Positions 8,863 through 16,188 of a stretch of DNA of 18,460 nt are shown here, in pieces (position 1 is the stretch's first letter; every line of letters begins with the position of its first letter). The position numbers and the translations under genes are program-made. Origin of the DNA: JANRLJ01 sp034437895 (lineage in GTDB: Bacteria > Chloroflexota > Anaerolineae > Aggregatilineales > Phototrophicaceae); contig DAOTTO010000025.1 in NCBI GenBank assembly GCA_034437895.1, positions 1 through 18,460 of the forward strand. Reading direction: 5' to 3'. Under the pieces are notes generated by a model that ran no database searches, had not been told where the DNA came from, and saw only the letters and a list, made by a program, of their open reading frames with translations.

Positions 8863-8953
8863 TTAGTCGTTTTTAGTTTTTAGTTGCCAGTTATTCGCTG
8901 TTAGTCATGCTCGGTTTGATGGGACTAATCACCAAGAACTAACGACTAATCAC
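8863..8953. repeat. AT-rich inverted and direct repeat cluster upstream of the EF-G gene
   Basis: TTAGTCGTT (8863-8871) is the reverse complement of AACGACTAA (8941-8949), so the segment could form a long-loop hairpin. GACTAATCAC is repeated directly at 8923-8932 and 8944-8953. The T/A/G words here (TTAGTCG, TTAGTTG) resemble the TTAGTTG repeat at 16636-16653. It separates the EF-G gene from the toxin/antitoxin pair and must overlap or adjoin the EF-G promoter. It may be a decayed dispersed repeat rather than a regulatory site. Confidence 0.5.
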
Positions 8954-9002
8954 TGTTCCTAATTTTAAGGCGGGGTTAAGAGCTTGTCAAAAAACGACAA
9001 TT

Positions 9003-9461
9003 TCAGGAGATCCCTTGTTCCAAAGGCAAAATCGTAACCTTGCCCGAAAAGCGTTTCATATCCGCGACATTCTGTGTGAGCAAGGTCTCAATGCCGTAAA
9101 CCAGCATTGTGGCGACTATGTTGGCATCATGAATCTGCTTGCCACCCGTTGGGTAAGTTTTTACGAGATCAAGCAACGTGCGCGTCACGTCTGCTGTTTC
9201 ATCGGCAACATTGAATAGCAATTGCAGATCATCAATCTGTTGCAAGGCCTTTTCAATCGACATAGGGACAGCAAAAAAGTTTGGTCGTGTTACCTGTGAT
9301 AGATACTCACGGATAATCTGACGACTTATCCACAATTCTAAGCCTTTGGATCGCGTTTCTTTTATCAAGCGATCTGCTTCTACGTGAAGTGGCAAAGTTG
9401 GATTATTGGCACGTAGAAGCACATTAGTATCAATTATTGCTTTATCGCCCGTCGTCACCAT
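9003..9461 (-). CDS. PIN-domain ribonuclease toxin (VapC-like)
   Basis: PIN-domain toxins are metal-dependent ribonucleases that cut tRNA, rRNA or mRNA when not held by their antitoxin. This 152-residue protein shows the acidic residues of the fold: AIIDTNVLLR with D11, IIREYLSQV with E52, QIHDANIVATM with D112, and LTQNVADMKRF with N131 and D134, the usual TxNxxDF-like motif. Its length is within the normal VapC range. The start overlaps the end of the upstream small gene by 20 bases, as is common in type II toxin/antitoxin pairs. The residues needed for catalysis look intact. A weak hairpin, TTGTC (8984-8988) with GACAA (8996-9000), lies just past the stop. Confidence 0.88.
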   Translation of the reverse strand: MVTTGDKAIIDTNVLLRANNPTLPLHVEADRLIKETRSKGLELWISRQIIREYLSQVTRPNFFAVPMSIEKALQQIDDLQLLFNVADETADVTRTLLDLVKTYPTGGKQIHDANIVATMLVYGIETLLTQNVADMKRFSGKVTILPLEQGIS

Positions 9462-9660
9462 ACCAATCCTCCCGATTGAGTGAAAAATCTTTACCTACTG
9501 GACTACTAATTTTAAGCGAATCAAACAACGCTTTCCATTCCTCGAAATTAAGTTCCCGTTCTTTCGCACTTTTCTGCAAATGCGCGATGAGCGCTTGCTT
9601 CTGCTCCGCCGAAAGCTGATCTACCAACTGCACAACCGCTTGATAATCGACCTGTGCCAT
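9442..9660 (-). CDS. Cognate antitoxin of the PIN toxin
   Basis: This 72-residue protein is encoded directly upstream of the PIN toxin and overlaps it by 20 bases. The N-terminal part (AVVQLVDQLSAEQKQALIAH and onward) is helical and probably mediates dimerisation. The C-terminal part ends in the acidic/aromatic NREDWYGDDGR, the kind of peptide that wraps around and blocks a PIN active site. I see no classical ribbon-helix-helix or AbrB DNA-binding motif, so autoregulation is uncertain. A good ribosome-binding site, AAAGGAAATAGAC, precedes the ATG. The antitoxin role is inferred from gene order, size and the acidic tail. Confidence 0.8.
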   Translation of the reverse strand: MAQVDYQAVVQLVDQLSAEQKQALIAHLQKSAKERELNFEEWKALFDSLKISSPVGKDFSLNREDWYGDDGR

Positions 9661-9706
9661 GTCTATTTCCTTTCTTAGCGCTATTTTTCCATAGGACGAG
9701 AAAAGT

Positions 9707-10102
9707 CTAAGCCGGGTCTTTTTCTTCCGTGCGCTGGGCTTCGATCATTTGCAGCGCCTCTTCCATGGTTTTCGTGATGACAAAATAGCGCCGGATGTTG
9801 GCATAAAACTTGCATCCGGCTTGATAAATCGCCATCACGAAAGAATTGTGTGTTACAACTACCGAAATACCAATATTGTCCGGCTGACGATCCGCGAAAT
9901 TCTTCACATGCGTTAAGAGGTTCAGCGGCAGCGGCCCACTCTGGCGCATATCGATAATGACATCGACTCGATACGGCATTGATTTTTCCATGTCGATGGC
10001 CTTACGGTATTCGGGATAAAGCTCATCCCAAGTCCATTTGCCTTCCAGCGTATATAAGACAATCGTCTTTTCTGCATCGTACCAATCCACAAGAACAGCC
10101 AT
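9707..10102 (-). CDS. STAS/SpoIIAA-like small protein, copy 1
   Basis: This 131-residue protein reads as alternating beta strands and helices. It starts with VDWYDAEKTIVLYTLEGKWTWDELY, then a central VDVIIDMRQS strand, a VVVTHNSFVMAIYQA segment and a C-terminal FVITKTMEEALQMI. This fits the STAS/SpoIIAA-like fold, where such proteins act in partner-switching or lipid/nucleotide sensing, but I assign no role. The EGKW.WDELY and VIIDMRQS motifs are shared with the protein at 15666-16046, so the window holds two paralogues. The ATG at 10102 has AAAGG nine bases upstream. The gene lies 46 bases before the antitoxin and may be transcribed with the toxin/antitoxin pair. Confidence 0.72.
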   Translation of the reverse strand: MAVLVDWYDAEKTIVLYTLEGKWTWDELYPEYRKAIDMEKSMPYRVDVIIDMRQSGPLPLNLLTHVKNFADRQPDNIGISVVVTHNSFVMAIYQAGCKFYANIRRYFVITKTMEEALQMIEAQRTEEKDPA

Positions 10103-10133
10103 GATAAGTCGCCTTTAAGCTGATATTCTAGTC

Positions 10134-10168
10134 TACAATATTGTAACAACCAGTATACAGGGTACTGG
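10134..10168. promoter_or_regulatory. Paired palindromes upstream of the STAS-like gene, possible operator
   Basis: In the 80-base gap between the DinB-family stop and the STAS-like start lie a perfect 12-base palindrome, TACAATATTGTA (10134-10145), and an interrupted one, CCAGTA (10150-10155) with TACTGG (10163-10168). On the minus strand the first also contains TACAAT, a plausible -10 box for the STAS-like gene. No good -35 is visible 17 bases upstream, and no U-tract follows the second hairpin. A repressor site is the better guess, but it is unproven. Confidence 0.35.
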
Positions 10169-10182
10169 CATTAATAATCAAC

Positions 10183-10752
10183 TTAAGAAATCGGCATTTG
10201 GCTCACCAGCTGAATATCGCGCCAATGTCCGGTGTTGTGATACAACGTAAAAAAGCACATCTCACGCACGGTAATCGTCCCAAGCGCCGGATGTGGCAGT
10301 TGATCGCTGTCTAAAGCCTCCTCGGTATGATTTTCGATGGCAACAATCAGGCGGTCATTAGCCTCATTCCATGTTTGCACTAAATAGGCTTGCACATCGG
10401 TGACTCCCTCCGGCATCCGATAAAACGATGGCGTAACCGCATCATAATCTTCGGCACGGATTCCATCATCCAAACGCCCTTTATACAATGTCACGATCTC
10501 ATCATAGGTTTTCGATGGGCGCTCCGATCTACCAAACATCCCTTCTAATTGGCCTGCGGGAAAATTGAATGCCTTCACAAAAGGCTTGATGCTCAAAATC
10601 AGATGTTTGAGATAATTTTCCGCCGACCATAGTTCTCCCTTACCTGTAATAAACTGCTCTGCGGAGAGTGCTTCTACCGTTTCGGTAAGGCCATACTGAA
10701 CATTCTTAAGCGCATCAATCAAATTATCTTTGGTTTCTAGCTTGTTCATCAT
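10183..10752 (-). CDS. DinB-superfamily (four-helix bundle, metal-binding) protein
   Basis: This 189-residue, mostly helical protein has the three histidines typical of DinB/YfiT-like proteins: H50 in ENYLKHL, and H172 and H176 in TLYHNTGHWRDIQ. In this superfamily they bind a divalent metal and the proteins act as thiol-dependent transferases or hydrolases; the substrate here is unknown. The length is slightly above the usual 150-170 residues. Two consecutive ATG codons (10752 and 10749) follow AAAAGGA; the second has better spacing, but the difference is one residue. It is divergent from the SnoaL-domain gene, with 146 bases between them. Despite the name, nothing here points to DNA damage control. 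Confidence 0.82.
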   Translation of the reverse strand: MMNKLETKDNLIDALKNVQYGLTETVEALSAEQFITGKGELWSAENYLKHLILSIKPFVKAFNFPAGQLEGMFGRSERPSKTYDEIVTLYKGRLDDGIRAEDYDAVTPSFYRMPEGVTDVQAYLVQTWNEANDRLIVAIENHTEEALDSDQLPHPALGTITVREMCFFTLYHNTGHWRDIQLVSQMPIS

Positions 10753-10898
10753 AAAATCCTTTTTAACATTTAAAAATCCTATTTTAACGCTAATCCCCCA
10801 TAAGCGATAAACTATTCCTGACCAAAGTTAGCATCGTCATGCTTCTACTTCAATTAAACTAACAACGTACATATCGTTCTTAAAAGAAAGGTCGTTCC

Positions 10899-11933
10899 AT
10901 GTCCTATCGCAGCCGCTTTGCAACAACTGTAAGCCTTGTGATTCTCGCACTTTTTCTCGGTGTACTCGGTTTATCCAATCGCGTCTCCGCACACGATGCC
11001 TCTATTGAAGTGCATAAAGCTGCCCTCCAACAGGTGATTGATGAGGCATTCAACCTCGGCGATCTATCAATCATCGACGAACTGTATGCTGATGATTACG
11101 TCAATCATGGCTTTGGCGACGATTTAGACCGTGAGCAGTTCAAAGCAGCCGTTTCAATGTGGCGCTCCGTTATGCCAGATTTCACCGCTACGCCAGAAGT
11201 CTTGATCGCCCAAGACGACATCGCCGCCACACGGTTGATTTATCGCGGTACGTTCTTGAATACGTGGACGATGGGCGATCTGACGATTGAACCCAATGGG
11301 CAGCCCGTTGAATGGCCTCTCATTATCCTCTATCGCTTTAACGAAGAGGGCAAAATCGTTGAAGAATTTACCGCATTTGACCAGATCGATTTGCTCACGC
11401 AGTTGGATACCGCGCCTGTGCCAGATTTTATCGCGTCAGCGCTTAATTTGCGTGAAAGCGTCGTCGCAGAAATGAGCGACCCGCTGCCCGAAGTCGATGA
11501 AGCAACGCTTGAAGCGCATATCGCCGCCTTTACCGCAGCGATTGAGCAAGGCATCAACGAAGGCGATATCAGCATGTTTGACACAGTGATGGTCGAAGAT
11601 TATCGGACGCATGAACCCTTTGGCGATTTCACCCGTGAGGAATTCGCCCAAGCAATTCAAGGCTTCCGCAATGCTGTCCCTGATCTGCATGTGACGATTG
11701 ATCTCATCATTGCCGAAGGTGACTGGTTAGCAACCCGCTTAATTTACGAAGGCACGCTCACCAATCCGATCTCGGCAGGAGACATCACCGTGGATCAAGT
11801 AGGCAGTGAAATTCGCTTTATCGTAAATGTACTCGAACACTTTAGTGAGGACGGTCTCGCGTTAGAGGATTACAAAGAATACAACCGCTTAAGCTGGCTG
11901 CGGCAGGTCGGTTTGCTCCCAGCAGCATCGTAG
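10899..11933 (+). CDS. Secreted protein with two tandem SnoaL-like (NTF2-fold, ester-cyclase-type) domains
   Basis: The 344-residue protein begins with a clear signal peptide: RSR near the start, a hydrophobic stretch of about 17 residues, and a likely cut after VSA at residue 31. Two NTF2-like domains follow, at roughly 37-165 and 203-333. They are internal repeats, as shown by MPDFTATPEVLIAQDDIAAT in the first and VPDLHVTIDLIIAEGDWLAT in the second, each followed by RLIYxGT. Bacterial SnoaL-like proteins range from polyketide cyclases to ligand binders. Secretion and duplication make a binding or small-molecule role possible, but the substrate is unknown. AGAAAGG lies upstream of the ATG. 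It is monocistronic, and the terminator hairpin at 12161-12197 is about 230 bases downstream. Confidence 0.83.
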   Translation: MSYRSRFATTVSLVILALFLGVLGLSNRVSAHDASIEVHKAALQQVIDEAFNLGDLSIIDELYADDYVNHGFGDDLDREQFKAAVSMWRSVMPDFTATPEVLIAQDDIAATRLIYRGTFLNTWTMGDLTIEPNGQPVEWPLIILYRFNEEGKIVEEFTAFDQIDLLTQLDTAPVPDFIASALNLRESVVAEMSDPLPEVDEATLEAHIAAFTAAIEQGINEGDISMFDTVMVEDYRTHEPFGDFTREEFAQAIQGFRNAVPDLHVTIDLIIAEGDWLATRLIYEGTLTNPISAGDITVDQVGSEIRFIVNVLEHFSEDGLALEDYKEYNRLSWLRQVGLLPAAS

Positions 11934-12018
11934 CACATACGCAAGGTACTGGCATCGGCACACCTTTTGAACCGCAGAGGCGCAAAAGTGAATCCAAGAA
12001 AATAATACGAAAAATTGG

Positions 12019-12102
12019 AACCACCTAAACGCAACGACGACACGGAGAACACCAAGAAATTTCCTCATAAACGTTCTTGGTGATCTTGGTGACTTGGTGG
12101 TT
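12019..12102. repeat. Decayed CTTGGTGA tandem repeat inside a nested inverted repeat
   Basis: CTTGGTGA occurs at 12076-12083 and 12085-12092, and CTTGGTGG at 12093-12100. The outer arms AACCACC (12019-12025) and GGTGGTT (12096-12102) pair, as do the inner arms CACCAAGAA (12050-12058) and TTCTTGGTG (12074-12082). The element can therefore fold into a long imperfect hairpin. The CACCAAG/CTTGGTG words resemble a dispersed spacer repeat known from many environmental genomes; this is from memory and was not checked. Confidence 0.55.
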
Positions 12103-12160
12103 AAAAATTGAACGCTTTTCATGGCTTTACTTTTTGTATCCTTCGTGTTTCAAAAAGAAC

Positions 12161-12197
12161 AAGATGCGTCCTCTAATTTTCAGAAAGGACGCATCTT
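12161..12197 (-). terminator. Rho-independent terminator of the SHMT-GcvT fusion gene
   Basis: AAGATGCGTCC (12161-12171) and GGACGCATCTT (12187-12197) form a perfect 11-bp stem with a 15-base loop. Read on the minus strand, the hairpin is followed by GTTCTTTTTG, a usable U-rich tract, 57 bases after the fusion stop codon. On the plus strand only a short T run follows, so it is a weaker stop for the converging SnoaL gene. Confidence 0.72.
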
Positions 12198-12254
12198 TCA
12201 AGGCCATTAACATAACGGATGTATGGCTAAAAACGAATGACTCACAACCAATCG

Positions 12255-15200
12255 CTATTTCTTCGCTTTCGGGAAGCGGCTCAAGATGACCACGCTGTCG
12301 GGGACAGTGACTTTTTCCCCTAGCTTCAAACTGGCGAAATCGCTGCCTTTGAGCTTACCCGCCCCAGCGAACACGCCCAGTTTTGACCCTTCTTCCATTG
12401 CGTCGAACTTAACATAAGCCTGCCCCAGTTGATAGCCTTCGCTGTCGATGCTGCAACTGGTCACAATACCGACGACGCGCCCTCGTCCATCGACCAACGG
12501 ATCGCCTTGATGCGGCGGACGCGCCCCTTTATTTTCTAGTCGGAAGCGGACAACTTCGGCCTCGCGCACACCCTCATGCGCCAGATAAGCCGCCCGCCCG
12601 ACGAAAAAGGGCTTGTGCAGCTTAACGTAATTTTCAAAGCCCGCGTCCGCCGGATTCATGTTGAGCGGCCCCGCCAGTTCATGCCCATACAGCGGCAGCC
12701 CGGCTTCGGTACGGAGCGAATCCCGCGCTGCCAGACCGCACGGTGTCGCGCCTGCTCCGATCAAAGCCGCAAAAAGCGCTGGTGCAGAATCGGGATGGAC
12801 GAACACCTCATAAGCGGTGCGCTCACCCGTATAGCCTGTGCGCGAGACGATTAAATCAAAACCACCCAGATGCACGTGAGTCACACCCGCCCAAGGCAGC
12901 GATGCAACGGCCTGCTTGTCCTCATCTAAACCTTCTAACGACAACAGAATATTTTTGCTCTGTGGGCCTTGCAGCGCAATATCAACGCGCATCTCCGCGC
13001 CAACAGAACGATCGCGTAGATCGCGCAGAATACAAGCATCCGCACCCGCCGCTAAACGTCCGGTGTCTGAAGTATCAATCATCACACTGCGATTTTTGAC
13101 CGCTTTAAGCCATGCCCAGTTTTTATCATTGTTGGAAGCGTTGACGACGATCAAGAAGTAATCGTCCGCCAAGCGATAAATCATCAGATCATCGAGTGGC
13201 TGCCCGTTCACATCCAACAGATAGGTATAATGAGACGAACCCACTTCCAGCGTATCAACATCATTCGTCATAACGGTGTTTAAGAAAGCCGTTGCGCCTC
13301 GTCCACGTAAATCGAACACCCCCATGTGGCTGACATCAAATACACCCGATGAACGCCGCACCGCGAGATGCTCATTCGTGACCGACGAATACCATACAGG
13401 CATATCATATCCGGCGAAAGGCACCATCTTCGCGCCGAGTTCTAAATGCAAAGAATGGAGTGTCGTGGTTTTTAGTTCAGCGGAATCTTGAGGTTCTTCC
13501 CATACAAAGGCGGGAAGGTTCTCGTTCTTAGGGCCGCGATAATGCTGCCCATAGCGCCCAATATAATAATTCTTCTTCTCGGCATAACCGATAATGGTAT
13601 CGCTCCAATCATCGTCGAAGCGCAAAGGATCTGCCGCACCGAGAATCTGTACATCTACCGGGCCAGCAACACGCGCATACGGATCATTAGGTTCAAACAT
13701 TACAAATCCATCTGAAAGCGCCCGGAACCAAGAGGCGACATAAGCCGCATTTTGACCAATATGTAGCAGATATTGCCCTTCCTGTGCTAGTTCAATATTG
13801 CCATGAGTGAGTTCCGTTCCGTCCGTCCCCAGAATACAGGTCGGCAGAATGCTGCCAGGGCGCAGCATAAAAACATCTGCCGTCAGCACCGGATCGAGAA
13901 AATCTGCTGCTTTTTCGCCGCTGATAGCAACCGTTTGCCATTGGACAACATCATTCAGTGGTTCGAGATAATCAATATGTGGATATTCATCCATTGGTGC
14001 ATCGGTATCAATACCTACGCTTGCTGCTAGATCACGCACACTGGAACGTGCCTCATGCAATGCCTCAAAGGTGATTTTAGCGCGAGCAACCGGACGCTTA
14101 CGGCTGGAAATGCTGTAAGGAACAGCCCCTTGCAGCACATCGGCGATGATACCCGCCAGCGTATCAATTTCGGTCTCACCAAATCCGCGTTGTGTAATCC
14201 AAGGCGTTCCCAAGCGAATCCCCGAAGGCCGTAGCGCAGCTTTATCACCGGGGATGGTCTGACGATTGCACACGATACCAACCAGATCAAGCAGACGCGC
14301 TGCCATATCACCGCTCAACGGCGTTCCATCCGCGCCAATGACGGTCTTGCAATCAACTGACATCAGATGGGTGTTCGTCCCGCCATAGGCGATACGTAAG
14401 CCGCGTTCCGTTAATTTTTCCGCCAGACGGATGGCGTTCTGCACGGTGGCATGTTGGAGATCACGGAATTGATCTGTTGCCACTAATTTGAGCGCAACCG
14501 CCAGCGCTGCAATGGCATGGACGTGCGGCCCACCCTGCTCACCGGGGAAGACACCGCGATCAATTTTAGGCTGTAAATCTTTGCGATGCGTGATGATGAC
14601 AGCGCCACGCGGCCCGCCGAGCGTTTTGTGCGTGGTAAAGCTGACGACATCGGCGATGCCCACCGGATTCGGATAAACCCCCGCCGCGATCAGCCCCGCG
14701 ACATGCGCCACATCTGCCAGCAGATAGGCTCCAACTTCATCGGCGATTTCTCGATAAATAGCCCAATCCGGTGTCCAAGGATAACTGCTATAACCGCCGA
14801 TAATCATGCGCGGCTTATGTTCTCTCGCCAGTGAGCGCATCCGGTCATAATCAATTTTTTCATCCGCGCCCACGCCATAGCTGATGATTCTGAAGAATTT
14901 TCCGCTGCGATTAACCGGACTGCCATGCGTCAGATGCCCCCCTTCGATCAAATCCATGCCCATCACTGTATCGCCCACATTTAGCAGCGCGGTATAAACT
15001 GCGCTGTTGGCAGGTGCGCCAGAAAGCGGTTGGACATTGACGTAAAGCTGATCGGCACTGTAGCCATTGGCGGCGAAAATCTCCGCAGCGCGACGACGGG
15101 CGAGCGCTTCCACCATATCAGCATATTCCGTACCCTTGTAATAGCGCTCATCTCCGATGCGGCGATATTCCGTCAGACGGGCGTTGTAATCAAGGATTTC

Positions 15201-15434
15201 CGACTCGCTTAGCGTCCGTGTCGATTCCAGCGGATACCCTTCGGCATAAATGTTATGGAATGACGAACTGAGCGTCTCGCGCACCGCCTCTGGAATAGTG
15301 CTTTCCGACGGAATCATAATTAAAGTACGCGCCTGCCGCGCTGTTTCGTGCTGGATCAGTTCAGCAACATCGGGGTCAATTTCTGCCAATGCGCCCCGAA
15401 ATAAAAAGTCTTTGACTCGCTCTTGTATCATCAT
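12255..15434 (-). CDS. Serine hydroxymethyltransferase / degenerate GcvT-like module / glycine cleavage T-protein fusion
   Basis: One uninterrupted frame of 1059 residues. Residues 1 to about 440 are SHMT (GlyA), the PLP enzyme that interconverts serine and glycine with tetrahydrofolate. Its motifs are IPSES (E44), NIYAEGYP, NVQPLSGAPANSAVYTALL, GGHLTHGSPVN, DVAHVAGL (D241, H244), SFTTHK with the PLP lysine K270, and SGIRLGTP with R407. Residues about 655-1030 are aminomethyltransferase (GcvT), the T-protein that moves methylene to tetrahydrofolate in glycine cleavage, with LGAKMVPFAGYDMPVWYSS, FDVSHMG, PLDDLMIY (D748/D749) and CGLAARDSLRTEAGLPLYGHE. Residues about 500-600 look like a second, degenerate GcvT N-terminal unit. 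SHMT carries an insert of about 27 residues at 69-95. No gcvH, gcvP or lpd is near. Two ATG codons open the frame, with GGGGA 11 bases upstream. Both outer enzymes look active. Confidence 0.93.
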   Translation of the reverse strand: MMIQERVKDFLFRGALAEIDPDVAELIQHETARQARTLIMIPSESTIPEAVRETLSSSFHNIYAEGYPLESTRTLSESEILDYNARLTEYRRIGDERYYKGTEYADMVEALARRRAAEIFAANGYSADQLYVNVQPLSGAPANSAVYTALLNVGDTVMGMDLIEGGHLTHGSPVNRSGKFFRIISYGVGADEKIDYDRMRSLAREHKPRMIIGGYSSYPWTPDWAIYREIADEVGAYLLADVAHVAGLIAAGVYPNPVGIADVVSFTTHKTLGGPRGAVIITHRKDLQPKIDRGVFPGEQGGPHVHAIAALAVALKLVATDQFRDLQHATVQNAIRLAEKLTERGLRIAYGGTNTHLMSVDCKTVIGADGTPLSGDMAARLLDLVGIVCNRQTIPGDKAALRPSGIRLGTPWITQRGFGETEIDTLAGIIADVLQGAVPYSISSRKRPVARAKITFEALHEARSSVRDLAASVGIDTDAPMDEYPHIDYLEPLNDVVQWQTVAISGEKAADFLDPVLTADVFMLRPGSILPTCILGTDGTELTHGNIELAQEGQYLLHIGQNAAYVASWFRALSDGFVMFEPNDPYARVAGPVDVQILGAADPLRFDDDWSDTIIGYAEKKNYYIGRYGQHYRGPKNENLPAFVWEEPQDSAELKTTTLHSLHLELGAKMVPFAGYDMPVWYSSVTNEHLAVRRSSGVFDVSHMGVFDLRGRGATAFLNTVMTNDVDTLEVGSSHYTYLLDVNGQPLDDLMIYRLADDYFLIVVNASNNDKNWAWLKAVKNRSVMIDTSDTGRLAAGADACILRDLRDRSVGAEMRVDIALQGPQSKNILLSLEGLDEDKQAVASLPWAGVTHVHLGGFDLIVSRTGYTGERTAYEVFVHPDSAPALFAALIGAGATPCGLAARDSLRTEAGLPLYGHELAGPLNMNPADAGFENYVKLHKPFFVGRAAYLAHEGVREAEVVRFRLENKGARPPHQGDPLVDGRGRVVGIVTSCSIDSEGYQLGQAYVKFDAMEEGSKLGVFAGAGKLKGSDFASLKLGEKVTVPDSVVILSRFPKAKK

Positions 15435-15665
15435 AGGTATTCATTCCCCACATCATTTTTTGGCTGAAATATGGTTGAAATTGTATCACGCAGGCTAGAG
15501 GGACGCTATTGTGAAGCAATAAAGCATGAAGGGGTATTTTGTAGCAAATCGCTTTCCAGCAATATCAAAATTATGTTGTTGAAAGCGCAGCCTAAATCTC
15601 AAGCTACAGAAATCGACTTTGCCTACATAATGAATTTAAGGTTAATTATCAAGAGAGAGACAACA

Positions 15666-16046
15666 ATGCCTTTACACGTTAGTTGGGGAAACGCAGAAAA
15701 AACCTTCACCCTATTTGAATTCGTCGGCAAATGGTCTTGGGAAGACTATTATCAAGCGCGTAGTGATGCCATCCGCTTGGTAGAAGATGTGCCACATACG
15801 GTCAATATTATCGTCGATCTTACCCAGAGCAGTATTTTCCCCGCCAATATGCTGTCACATTTTGGATCATCGATTGATCAATCGCCTAAAGATTTTGATT
15901 TGGCAATTATTATCACGAACTCAAAATTCCTTGAGGCTATGGCGAACATGATCAGTAAGATCAAACTCCAGACGAAATTTCAAGTCGTGCGGACGCGCCA
16001 AGAAGCCTACAAACTGATGGCAACCTACGACACAAGCCGCGTTTAG
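15666..16046 (+). CDS. STAS/SpoIIAA-like small protein, copy 2
   Basis: This 126-residue protein aligns along its whole length with the one at 9707-10102. Shared positions include W and AEKT near the N-terminus, then GKWTWDEL against GKWSWEDY, VDVIIDMRQS against VNIIVDLTQS, P-N-L/M-L-x-H, and a THNSF against TNSKF segment, followed by a C-terminal TxxEA helix. Identity is roughly a quarter to a third by eye, so the split is old. The start is the ATG at 15666, with AGAGAGAGAC just upstream. The frame is open 65 codons further back to an ATG at 15471, but that part is basic, has no match to copy 1 and lacks a ribosome-binding site. It is divergent from the SHMT-GcvT fusion. Function is unknown. 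Confidence 0.75.
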   Translation: MPLHVSWGNAEKTFTLFEFVGKWSWEDYYQARSDAIRLVEDVPHTVNIIVDLTQSSIFPANMLSHFGSSIDQSPKDFDLAIIITNSKFLEAMANMISKIKLQTKFQVVRTRQEAYKLMATYDTSRV

Positions 16047-16188
16047 AACGGGGAAGCGGCGGCAGTTTCGCCAGCTTACCCCAGAATGATTTTGTCTCGT
16101 GAGATGCCTGCCTGAATAAGGCATCCACCAGCGGCTTATTTGTGCCATCCGCCTCAATAATTACCTTATCGCCTTCGACCCGCGCCAT
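15961..16188 (-). CDS. Possible small protein downstream of the DUF5519 gene
   Basis: A 75-residue frame begins at an ATG at 16188 (a GTG lies one codon earlier), 22 bases past the DUF5519 stop. Its first half, MARVEGDKVIIEADG followed by TNKPLVDALFRQ and FWGKLAKLPPLP, has ordinary protein composition. The second half lies antisense to the end of the STAS-like gene for 86 bases and is arginine/leucine-rich, which looks like read-through of a non-coding strand. The ribosome-binding site is weak. It may be a real gene whose old stop was lost, or chance. I assign no function. Confidence 0.35.
   Translation of the reverse strand: MARVEGDKVIIEADGTNKPLVDALFRQASHETKSFWGKLAKLPPLPRSKRGLCRRLPSVCRLLGASARLEISSGV

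Larger units (their letters stand above)
11934..12254. other. Gene-free spacer of about 320 bases between convergent genes
   Basis: I see no plausible gene here; short frames on the minus strand are built from the repeats and have no ribosome-binding site. The spacer holds an 'accgcagaggcgc' word near 11970, which resembles widespread bacterial spacer repeats, the CTTGGTGA element at 12019-12102 and the hairpin at 12161-12197. The rest is AT-rich with no feature that I can name. Confidence 0.6.

Noticed and set aside
10161..11955. Identical 11-mer GGTACTGGCAT at 10161-10171 and 11945-11955
   Set aside because: In 18 kb several tens of 11-mer pairs are expected by chance, and the flanks do not match.
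11842..12122. Short minus-strand frames in the spacer after the SnoaL gene
   Set aside because: They are made largely of repeat sequence, overlap the SnoaL gene end and lack ribosome-binding sites.
15471..15665. 65-residue N-terminal extension of STAS-like copy 2
   Set aside because: It has no counterpart in copy 1 and no ribosome-binding site; a purine-rich site precedes the internal ATG at 15666.
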